From Methylobacterium bullatum (GTDB lineage: Bacteria; Pseudomonadota; Alphaproteobacteria; Rhizobiales; Beijerinckiaceae), in assembly GCA_902712845.1 (NCBI GenBank), contig LR743504.1:284001-348000 (forward strand): 64,000 nucleotides of DNA, in the 5' to 3' direction. The first letter of the stretch is position 1; the number at the start of each line of letters is the position of its first letter. The translations under genes and the position numbers were made by a program. Shown one piece after another: positions 36,013-43,987 of the stretch. The notes beneath the pieces are model-generated. The model saw only the letters and a program-made list of their open reading frames with translations. It had not been told where the DNA came from and ran no database searches.

Positions 36013-36363
36013 ATGATCGAGTTCTTCGACAGAAACGGCAGCGAGGCGGCCTATTGCCACGACGGACACTCCCTCTACCTCTGGAACGGTCGAGCCGCGG
36101 CCTTCATCCATGACGACAAGGTCTACGCCTACGATGGCCGCTTCATCGGCTGGGCGGACCGAGGCTGGATCTCGGACGAGGACGGAGCCTGCCTTCTCTT
36201 CGAACACGACGCGGTCGGCGGCCCTCACAAGCCCCAGCGGCAGGCGAAGACGACGCCCGGTCCGAGGGGCTCAAAGCCCGCGCGCGCCGAACCGCAGCGA
36301 GCCCCGTCCCGCCCCGCCGCATCCACGGCCTGGTCCCATCGCGTCTTTTCCGACCTGATCTGA
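36013..36363 (+). CDS. 4-fold beta flower domain protein
   Basis: A 116-residue protein with a repeating pattern of short beta blades: MIEFFDRNGSEAAYCHDG, HSLYLWNGRAAAFIHDD, KVYAYDGRFIGWADRG, WISDEDGACLLFEHDA. This fits the 4-fold beta flower family, in which each blade carries an aromatic residue and a DG or NG turn. The rest is a Pro/Arg-rich tail, probably disordered. Start chosen at the first blade. Function unknown; it follows the 116-residue gene by 7 bases. Confidence 0.7.
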   Translation: MIEFFDRNGSEAAYCHDGHSLYLWNGRAAAFIHDDKVYAYDGRFIGWADRGWISDEDGACLLFEHDAVGGPHKPQRQAKTTPGPRGSKPARAEPQRAPSRPAASTAWSHRVFSDLI

Positions 36364-36453
36364 TCCGCAACCGAACCCGTCCGCACGACCTCCCTCACCC
36401 CGTCGACCGGCGCGATGGGGAGTTGGTGCGGGATCTGACGATAGGAACTCCAC

Positions 36454-36678
36454 ATGACACCGACGAAGAAGCTGGCTCGTGTCCTCACCGACGAGACGGA
36501 CGGCGGCTATCGCCTGACCATCGAAACCGTGGACGGCGAGATCTTCCGGATCCTCGCCACGGAAGATCAGGTGAACGATCTGATCGATGAACTCGACGAG
36601 CTGGTCGGAGACGATGCCGACGAAACGCCTCCTCTCACCGAGGAAGAAGAGCATGTCGGCGAGGAGCAGCCGTCATAG
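36454..36678 (+). CDS. small acidic protein of unknown function
   Basis: A 74-residue protein, strongly acidic in its second half (LIDELDELVGDDADETPPLT, then a run of Glu). The first half (RVLTDETDGGYRLTIETVDG) looks like a beta hairpin. ATAGGAACTCCAC precedes the ATG. Family not recognised. Last of four small co-directional genes. Confidence 0.55.
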   Translation: MTPTKKLARVLTDETDGGYRLTIETVDGEIFRILATEDQVNDLIDELDELVGDDADETPPLTEEEEHVGEEQPS

Positions 36679-36858
36679 GGCTGGGCCGACCGGAAGAATG
36701 GCCGGAGACGGATCCGGGGCGTTTTGGAGGTCGAGCACGAGCGGGTCGATGGCGTGCGCTCGTTTCAGAGCAGTTCTCTATGCCCGCTTAATGAGACTCT
36801 TCAGCAGATACTCATGCCAGAGTTGAACGGCAGCCAAATCTATCGTCCGAACAAACCA

Positions 36859-36971
36859 CCTCATCCTGAGGTGCGCTTTGCTTGAGCAAAGGGCCTCGAA
36901 GGAGCCCTCCAGTGGTCACGCGATCCCTGGAAGCCTCCTTCGAGGCCGCTACGCGGCACCTCAGGATGAGG
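36859..36971. repeat. intergenic palindromic repeat, CCTCATCCTGAGG family, copy 2
   Basis: A 113-base element with exact inverted ends CCTCATCCTGAGG and CCTCAGGATGAGG and inner complementary GGCCTCGAAGGAG / CTCCTTCGAGGCC, matching copy 1 at 15679-15789 but with a different centre. It fills much of the 325-base gap (36679-37003), which holds no gene I can support. Confidence 0.88.
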
Positions 36972-37003
36972 CGAAACCTCGGAAAAACTGATCAAACTGG
37001 CAC

Positions 37004-37516
37004 TTAGAGCCGGTAGCGGATCTGGTCGGTCCAGAAGCGCTCGAGGCGGCCGAGGGCGACGTTGAGGCGTCCGAAATCGTCGTCGGAGATGCCGCCGATC
37101 GGCTGGATGGTGCGGGCGTGCTTGTCGTAGAGGCCCTGGATAATGTCGTGGATCGTGCGGCCCTTGTCGGTGAGGCTGATCCGGACCGAGCGCCGGTCGG
37201 TCTTCGACCGGGCGTGGTGGAGGTAGCCGGCCTCCACGAGCTTCTTCACGTTGTAGGAGACGTTGGAGCCGAGATAGTAGCCCTTCGTCCGCAGCTCGCT
37301 GGCCGTCAGTTCCTTGTCGCCGATGTTGTAGAGCAGCAGCGCCTGGACGCTGTTGACGTCTTCGCGACCGCGACGTTCGAACTCGTCCTTGATCACGTCG
37401 AGAAGGCGGCGGTGAAGACGCTCCACGAGGTGCAGCGCTTCGAGGTAGGAACCGTGCGCCGGGCTGGTCTCGGCGGAGGTGTTGCTCTCGATCACCTTGG
37501 CGGACTGGGACTTCAT
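37004..37516 (-). CDS. ldtR: MarR-family regulator, LdtR-like
   Basis: A 170-residue winged-helix regulator. The MarR core is clear: VQALLLYNIGDKELTASELR, then YYLGSNVSYNVKKLVEAGYL (recognition helix) and DRRSVRISLTDKGR (wing). It resembles the LdtR group of Hyphomicrobiales, described in Liberibacter as controlling an L,D-transpeptidase and stress tolerance. ATG at 37516. The 164-base upstream gap contains repeated TTTACC/GGTAAA half-sites, suggesting self-regulation. Confidence 0.85.
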   Translation of the reverse strand: MKSQSAKVIESNTSAETSPAHGSYLEALHLVERLHRRLLDVIKDEFERRGREDVNSVQALLLYNIGDKELTASELRTKGYYLGSNVSYNVKKLVEAGYLHHARSKTDRRSVRISLTDKGRTIHDIIQGLYDKHARTIQPIGGISDDDFGRLNVALGRLERFWTDQIRYRL

Positions 37517-37630
37517 CGGGATGCCTCGTCAGGGTTCTTGGGTCGGGCGCCGCTGTGTTCGGTACCGCTTATGAAGCCAATCTACGAGTGACGGATGAAA
37601 GACGGTTTAAGCGATACGATGAATAGGCGA

Positions 37631-37685
37631 TTTACCTCTGTCGGTAAACACAAAATGAAAGTAATTCAGTAAGGTGTTGTTTACC
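37631..37685. promoter_or_regulatory. TTTACC/GGTAAA dyad upstream of ldtR
   Basis: TTTACC at 37631-37636 and GGTAAA at 37643-37648 form a perfect 6-base inverted repeat with a 6-base spacer; another GTTTACC occurs at 37679-37685, reaching the end of the DUF6163 gene. Inverted half-sites in front of a MarR gene suggest an operator. Binding is inferred. Confidence 0.5.
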
Positions 37686-38148
37686 TGACCTCACGGGCCG
37701 CAGCCCAAGACAAAGCGAAATAGATCACAATAATAGCTCCCAGGCTTCCGAGGACCGGAATCGACATCGGCAGCAGATGCGGCGTGAGGATCGCCAGGGT
37801 GACGGCACTCGTGGCGGCCAGCAACCAGACCACACCGCCCCAGGCGCTGGTGAGCCACATCCCGATCGCCGCCATGAAGTCGATGACGGCGAAGTAGACG
37901 ATGACGGTCTGGCGGCCGAGCGATTCGGCTTCGAACGGGCGCGCTCCCGGAAAGATGTCGAGGATCGTCGCCCAGGTCGAGACGCCCTTCGCCAGCCACA
38001 ACACGGCCGTGACGCGCATGAACCAGACCAGGACCACGTCCCAGCCCGTCTGCGGTACACGCGGCGACCGCTCGATGCGGTCGCCGGCCACGTTACTGGC
38101 GCGCCCGCGCCCGTCCCGCGTCGCGCCGACCTTGGTCAGTCCCCTCAT
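37681..38148 (-). CDS. DUF6163 family membrane protein
   Basis: A 155-residue inner-membrane protein with about four helices (VLVWFMRVTAVLWLAKGVST; IVYFAVIDFMAAIGMWLTSA; VVWLLAATSAVTLAILTPHL; ILGSL-type helix near the end). The start at 38148 overlaps the stop of the upstream hydrolase gene as ATGA, which fixes it. The family is of unknown function; I recall it next to ldtR in Hyphomicrobiales. The longer frame upstream lies inside the hydrolase gene and is discarded. Confidence 0.8.
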   Translation of the reverse strand: MRGLTKVGATRDGRGRASNVAGDRIERSPRVPQTGWDVVLVWFMRVTAVLWLAKGVSTWATILDIFPGARPFEAESLGRQTVIVYFAVIDFMAAIGMWLTSAWGGVVWLLAATSAVTLAILTPHLLPMSIPVLGSLGAIIVIYFALSWAAAREVR

Positions 38149-39221
38149 GACGACATCCTTTGCGATCCATCGAATCTCGGCGCGTCGCCGTCGGGCAGGT
38201 CGGTGAAGGCCTCGGCGATCCCGGCCGGGTCCACGTCGGCCAGGGCGGCGGGTCGCCAGTCCGGGCGATTGTCCTTGTCCACCAGCACGGCGCGGACCCC
38301 TTCGTGGAAATCGTGCCAGTGCATGGCCCGCATGGCGAGGCGATACTCCGCCTGCATCGCCTCGGCGAACTCCATGCCGATCCCCCGCCTCATCTGCTCG
38401 TGGGCGATGCACAGGGAGTGGGGAGAGCGTGTGCGCATCAGGGCGGCGGTCTCGGTGGCGAAGGGCGACCCATCCGCGTCGAGTCTCGCGAGGATCCCGG
38501 CGACGCTGTCGGCGGAAAAACAGGCTTCGATCGTGGCGCCATGCGCCGTGATCGGGCCGACCTCCGGAAAGGCCGTCGCGTGGCGGTCGAAAGCCCGTTC
38601 GATGGCGCCACCTCCGGCGAGCTCGTCCGTGATGGCGTCGAACTTCTCCGCCGCCGAATGGTGGGTGGCGAGCCCCAGAGCGAGGGCATCGCCGGCACCG
38701 ATCCGGGCGCCGGTCAGGGCCAGATAGACCCCTGCGCGACGGGCCAGGCGCGGCAGCGAATGGGTCATTCCCACATCGGGAAAAAACCCAATTCCCACTT
38801 CCGGCATCGCCAAGCTGTAATGCTCCGAGGACACCCGGTGGCTCCCGTGCAGGGACAGGCCGACCCCGCCACCCATGACGATCCCCTCGATCAGGGCGAT
38901 GTAGGGTTTCGTATAGCGCTTCACATAGGCGTTGAGGTGGTACTCCGCGAGCCAGAACCGCTTCACCTCGTCGTCCAGCCCCCGGCGGGCGAGGTCGTGG
39001 ATCTGGCGGATGTCACCGCCGGCGCAGAACGCCCTCCCGCCCCGGCCGCGGACGACCACGCGGGTGATCGTGTCGTCGCGCTCCCATTCCGACAGGGCGC
39101 GATACATCGCTGTCGTCATGGAGAATGAGAGCGCATTCAAGGATTTAGGCCGGTTCAGGGTGATCAGGCCGGCATACCCACGCCGCTCGAACAGGATCTC
39201 CGGCTCGTCTGCGCCTGTCAT
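38145..39221 (-). CDS. 3-hydroxyisobutyryl-CoA hydrolase-like crotonase
   Basis: A 358-residue crotonase-fold protein. The N-terminal core has LITLNRPKSLNALS, AFCAGGDIRQIHDLA and GIVMGGGVGLSLHGSHRVSS; MPEVGIGFFPDVGMTHSLPR and the C-terminal FHEGVRAVLVDKDNRPDWRP are typical of the 3-hydroxyisobutyryl-CoA hydrolase branch, which removes CoA in valine breakdown. Usual length for the branch. First gene of a pair with DUF6163 (ATGA overlap). No other valine genes are nearby, so the assignment rests on motifs. Confidence 0.85.
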   Translation of the reverse strand: MTGADEPEILFERRGYAGLITLNRPKSLNALSFSMTTAMYRALSEWERDDTITRVVVRGRGGRAFCAGGDIRQIHDLARRGLDDEVKRFWLAEYHLNAYVKRYTKPYIALIEGIVMGGGVGLSLHGSHRVSSEHYSLAMPEVGIGFFPDVGMTHSLPRLARRAGVYLALTGARIGAGDALALGLATHHSAAEKFDAITDELAGGGAIERAFDRHATAFPEVGPITAHGATIEACFSADSVAGILARLDADGSPFATETAALMRTRSPHSLCIAHEQMRRGIGMEFAEAMQAEYRLAMRAMHWHDFHEGVRAVLVDKDNRPDWRPAALADVDPAGIAEAFTDLPDGDAPRFDGSQRMSS

Positions 39222-39413
39222 CCATCGTCTCCGATTGGCCTCCGGTCGGGGGCCGCCTCACCTTCGGGGGCTCGCGGGATTCCGCGCGTGTCGCGCGGTG
39301 CGGGGTCAAGGAAACGCCGCGTTCACAGGGTCGCTTAGACGAACTCTGTCGTGACCCGTCAATCGGGGGGCGGCGATCGGACCGGGTTTCGAAGAGTTTT
39401 GGGGATGTGTTAG

Positions 39414-40514
<1,101 letters not shown>

Positions 40515-40515
40515 G

Positions 40516-40890
40516 ATGCGCCCGCGGGCGGCTCGGCCCCCCGGCGCGCTCCTGCCGATTGCGGTCGTCGCATTTCTGACGGCCTGCGACAGCTCCGTCG
40601 ACCGGTTACGGATCACCACCTGCCGGCGGACTCTTCCTGCGCTGGTGGCATCCGACCTCTCGCCCCGGCTGCTCCATGTCGGCCGTGGGTCGGCGCCCGA
40701 CAGCGTGCGCGTCGATTACGCTCTGGGCCAACGCCAGCACCGCATCGACTGCCTGTTCGACGGCGGCGCGGGTCTCATCGGCGTCCGCATGGATCACAAG
40801 GCGGTGTCGGGCGGAGCGCTTTTCATGCTTAAGAAATATTATCTCGAGACGTTAGATTCCGAGGCAAACGACCCCGCGCCGGCGCGCTAG
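40516..40890 (+). CDS. putative lipoprotein of unknown function
   Basis: A 124-residue protein beginning one base after the hemB stop, so probably co-translated with it. The N-terminus has an Arg/Pro-rich head, a hydrophobic stretch (LLPIAVVAFLTAC) and a lipobox-like LTAC, suggesting lipid attachment at that Cys. The remainder has two or three further Cys and a beta-rich look (RVDYALGQRQHRIDCLFDGG). Family not recognised. Confidence 0.65.
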   Translation: MRPRAARPPGALLPIAVVAFLTACDSSVDRLRITTCRRTLPALVASDLSPRLLHVGRGSAPDSVRVDYALGQRQHRIDCLFDGGAGLIGVRMDHKAVSGGALFMLKKYYLETLDSEANDPAPAR

Positions 40891-40905
40891 GCATTCGCGC
40901 GGCCC

Positions 40906-40920
40906 TGGCACTCTTATTGC
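40906..40920 (+). promoter_or_regulatory. sigma-54 (RpoN) type promoter
   Basis: TGGCAC at 40906-40911, five bases, then TTGC at 40917-40920: the exact spacing and core of the -24/-12 consensus, with C before TGG and T after TTGC as preferred. It points at the chemoreceptor-like gene starting at 41064, leaving a leader of about 130 bases. I did not find an enhancer site by eye. Confidence 0.65.
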
Positions 40921-41063
40921 TTGGGTTTGCTTGGGGAGGCGACAGGATTGTCTCTGACCGGCAGACCTCGCATCGTTCCGGGTCGCCTGCCGGCCAATCT
41001 CGATCTTGAAAAGATATTTGAAATACCAGGCGTCGAGCCTGGTTTGTCCCTTTCGAGGATGCG

Positions 41064-42122
41064 ATGTCGACAAAACTGAACGAGATAGATCATCCGGCCG
41101 ACAGTCTCTCGATGCTCGTCGAGACATCGACCCAGCAGCTGAAGTCTCTCACCCATCGTAGCGTCGGATCGATCAAGTCCATCACACGGCGCATGAATCT
41201 GCTGGCCCTGAACGCCCTCATCGAGGCGGCGCATGCGGGCGAGCGCGGTGCCGGCTTCTCCGTCGTCGCCAATGAGGTTCGCAGCGTCGCGGGCGAGATC
41301 GAGGGCCTCGTCTCGGGCCTCGGCAACGCTCTCGGCGACGGCGTCGACAGCCTGACCCAGGCCGTGGAGCACTTGGCCAGTGAGACCCGTTCCGCGCGCT
41401 GCATCGATCTCGCCCTCAACGCCGTGGAGATCATCGACCGGAACCTCTATGAGCGGACCTGCGACGTAAGGTGGTGGGCGACCGATGCCGCGGTCGTCGC
41501 ATGCGCCGTCGCTCCGACCGAAGCGGTCAGAAACCACGCCTCCCACCGGCTCGGAGTCATCCTCTCCGCCTACACGGTCTATCTCGATCTCTGGCTATGC
41601 AGCCTCGACGGCAAGGTCATCGCCAATGGCCGGCCCGACCGGTTCAATGTCGTCGGCCAGGATGTGAGCCAGGAGCCGTGGTTCGCCCGCGCCAAGCCGC
41701 TGACCTCCGGCGATGAGTTCGCGGTGGCCAACGTGGCACGGGTCGCCGCGCTCAACGGCGCGCAGAGCGCCACCTATGTCGCCTCCGTGCGGGAAGGAGG
41801 CGAGACGAACGGTAAGGCGATCGGTTTCCTCGCGATCCATTTCGACTGGGAGCCGCAGGCACGCACCATCGTCGAGGGTGTCCGCCTCGCGCCGGCGGAG
41901 CGGGCCCATAGCCGTGTCATGCTGCTCGATGCCGAGAACCGCGTCATCGCCTGTTCCAGGGGCAATGGCCTCCTCACGGAGCGCTATCCCCTCCGCACGG
42001 ACGGACGGAGCCAGGGAAGCTACATCGATGCAGCGGGGCGCCTCGTCGCCTTCCACGAGACGCCGGGCTACGAGACGTATCGCGGGCTCGGCTGGCGCGG
42101 CGTGATCGAGCAATCCGCCTGA
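41064..42122 (+). CDS. soluble chemoreceptor-like protein: short MCP signalling tip plus C-terminal Cache-like domain
   Basis: A 352-residue protein without signal peptide or membrane helix. Residues about 40-80 are the tip of a methyl-accepting chemotaxis signalling hairpin (MNLLALNALIEAAHAGERGA, then GFSVVANEVRSVAGEI), the part that contacts CheA and CheW. The helices on each side are far shorter than usual: only about 40 residues precede the tip. From about residue 125 it has the segment RNLYERTCDVRWWATDAAVV and a Cache-like ligand-binding domain (YTVYLDLWLCSLDGKVIANG; GSYIDAAGRLVAFHETPGYE). The sensor is therefore C-terminal and cytoplasmic. Probably responds to an internal small molecule; alternatively a regulator outside chemotaxis. 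Confidence 0.8.
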   Translation: MSTKLNEIDHPADSLSMLVETSTQQLKSLTHRSVGSIKSITRRMNLLALNALIEAAHAGERGAGFSVVANEVRSVAGEIEGLVSGLGNALGDGVDSLTQAVEHLASETRSARCIDLALNAVEIIDRNLYERTCDVRWWATDAAVVACAVAPTEAVRNHASHRLGVILSAYTVYLDLWLCSLDGKVIANGRPDRFNVVGQDVSQEPWFARAKPLTSGDEFAVANVARVAALNGAQSATYVASVREGGETNGKAIGFLAIHFDWEPQARTIVEGVRLAPAERAHSRVMLLDAENRVIACSRGNGLLTERYPLRTDGRSQGSYIDAAGRLVAFHETPGYETYRGLGWRGVIEQSA

Positions 42123-42223
42123 CCTCGAACCCGGTGAAGCCCGTGTGACCTTGAGCGAAGGCATGGGTCCTCCCATGTCTTCCCGTGAAGGAGAATCGTC
42201 TCCCCTGTCAAAGGCTCCCGGCC

Positions 42224-42721
42224 ATGCTCAACACGCCCCCAGGCTACGACCCCGCCGGCTATGCCGAGCGCTACGGGACCGGGTTCCCGAATGGCCTTCC
42301 GGTCCCCTTCGTCCGGGCGAGCCTCGGGGCGCGCTTCGTCGCCTATCTCCTCGACATCCTCTTTATCCTGGGCTTCACCGCGCTCCTCACCCTGGCGATA
42401 ACGGTGCTCGGAGTGCTGACCTTCGGGCTCGGCTGGACCCTGTTCGCGATCCTTCCCGCCAGCGGCATCCTCTACAGCGCGGTGACGGTGGGCGGCGCCG
42501 CCCAGAGCACCTGGGGCATGCGGATGATGGGTTTGCGCGTGGTGACCCCGGCCAGCGGCCTGCGGGTGGATTTCCTCACCGCCGCCATCCACGCCCTGCT
42601 GTTCTACGTCGCCATCTCGACGTTCCTGCTATGGTTCGTCGATATCCTGTTCGGGCTCATGAGGTCGGACCGGCGCCTGGGTCACGACGTGCTGGTCGGC
42701 CTCGCGGTGGTGCGGATCTGA
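42224..42721 (+). CDS. RDD family membrane protein
   Basis: A 165-residue inner-membrane protein of the RDD family. The N-terminal ASLGARFVAYLLDILFILGF contains the Arg and Asp of the family name in the first helix, followed by two further hydrophobic spans and WGMRMMGLRVVTPASGLRVD, typical of RDD proteins. Start at 42224 (MLNTPPGYDPAGYAERYG). Transport of ions or compatible solutes has been proposed for some members; here the substrate is unknown. Confidence 0.85.
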   Translation: MLNTPPGYDPAGYAERYGTGFPNGLPVPFVRASLGARFVAYLLDILFILGFTALLTLAITVLGVLTFGLGWTLFAILPASGILYSAVTVGGAAQSTWGMRMMGLRVVTPASGLRVDFLTAAIHALLFYVAISTFLLWFVDILFGLMRSDRRLGHDVLVGLAVVRI

Positions 42722-42757
42722 GCCTACACTGGGCCAAGTCCAGCTGGGACTTCGCCT

Positions 42758-43987
42758 TTACCGCGATAGGGAGGGAGGCTGGGGAATGCCGAGTTCTCCG
42801 CCGCTCTTCGCCGGAGCGGCGTCGCTCCGGTGGACCTGCGTCTCCCGGTCCGGCCGCTTTTCGAAGCGCCGCCATACGGTGAGAGCCGACAGCACGTAGT
42901 TGCAGGCTGCGCCCACCAGAATGCCCGCTCCCGTGGCCAGCCACCAGATGCCGGTCCCTGTGTAGACGAGATGGGCAACGAGAATATTGTTGAACGCGCC
43001 GCAGGAGCAGGACAGGCAGAAGACCGCGAGCCCGCGCAGGAGGTCGGCGCCGACGATCCGCTGGTCCCGATACGTCAGGATGTTGTTCAGGAAGAAGTTG
43101 GCCGTCATCGCGCCGAGCGTGGCGATAGTCTGGGACATCAGAAAATTGTCGTTCAGGGCGAAGAGCATGAGCCCCAGCAGCGACAGGTGGACGAGGACGC
43201 CGAGGCCGCCGACGAGGGCGAAGGAGACGAACCGGGTCGGGAGCACGCCGAAGGCCGATTTCGCGATGAGAAGGACCGCGAAATCGAAGAGAACCCTTTC
43301 GTCGAGCTTGCTTTGTCCGGTCAGTCGAGGGCCGAAGACATAGGGCACTTCCCCGATCTTCAGCGACCGCCCACCCTGGGCCAGGATATCCGCCAGGAGC
43401 TTGAAGCCGTCGCGGCTCAGGCGTGGGGCGGCCTTCACCAGAATGCTCCGGCGCATGAGGAAGAAGCCGCTCATGGGATCGCTGGTCTGAACCCGCAGAA
43501 AGGCTCGCACCAGCCGGTTTCCGGCATTGCTCAGGGCCTTGCGGACGGACGAGAAGGCCGCCACGTCGGGATCGTCGAGGTAGCGGCTGGCGATGACCAC
43601 GTCGTACTCGGTGGACATCATCAGGTCGAGCATCGGCGTCAGCGTCGCCGGTTCGTGCTGCAGGTCCGCATCCATCACGGCGACGAGGTCGGAACGCGCC
43701 GCCAGCATCCCCTCGATACAGGCTCCCGCGAGCCCCCGCCGGCCAGTCCGGGTGATGATCCTGATCCGCGGATCGCTCTTCGCCAGTTCTTCGACGACGG
43801 CGGATGTACCATCGGGCGAATTGTCGTCGACGACGATCACCTCGAAACGGTGCGGCGCGAGCGCGGTGGCGATCCGGCCGCAGATGACCGCGATGTTGTC
43901 CCGCTCGTTGAAAGTGGGGATGACGATCGTGAGGAGGGGCCGATCCGCCTGCGAATCGGACGGTGGCTGGGTAGAGGGAAGCGTCAC
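42758..43987 (-). CDS. GT2 polyprenyl-phosphate glycosyltransferase fused to GtrA domain
   Basis: A 409-residue protein. Residues about 15-245 form a DPM1-like family-2 transferase (TIVIPTFNERDNIAVICG; VVDDNSPDGTS; VMDADLQHEP), which loads a sugar onto a polyprenyl phosphate. Residues about 250-375 are a four-helix GtrA-type domain (RFVSFALVGGLGVLVHLSLL; TANFFLNNILTYRDQR), thought to move or hold the lipid-linked sugar. The start is GTG at 43985-43987, overlapping the stop of the upstream GT39 gene. Together they look like a lipid-sugar donor and its transferase acting at the envelope. Confidence 0.9.
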   Translation of the reverse strand: MTLPSTQPPSDSQADRPLLTIVIPTFNERDNIAVICGRIATALAPHRFEVIVVDDNSPDGTSAVVEELAKSDPRIRIITRTGRRGLAGACIEGMLAARSDLVAVMDADLQHEPATLTPMLDLMMSTEYDVVIASRYLDDPDVAAFSSVRKALSNAGNRLVRAFLRVQTSDPMSGFFLMRRSILVKAAPRLSRDGFKLLADILAQGGRSLKIGEVPYVFGPRLTGQSKLDERVLFDFAVLLIAKSAFGVLPTRFVSFALVGGLGVLVHLSLLGLMLFALNDNFLMSQTIATLGAMTANFFLNNILTYRDQRIVGADLLRGLAVFCLSCSCGAFNNILVAHLVYTGTGIWWLATGAGILVGAACNYVLSALTVWRRFEKRPDRETQVHRSDAAPAKSGGELGIPQPPSLSR

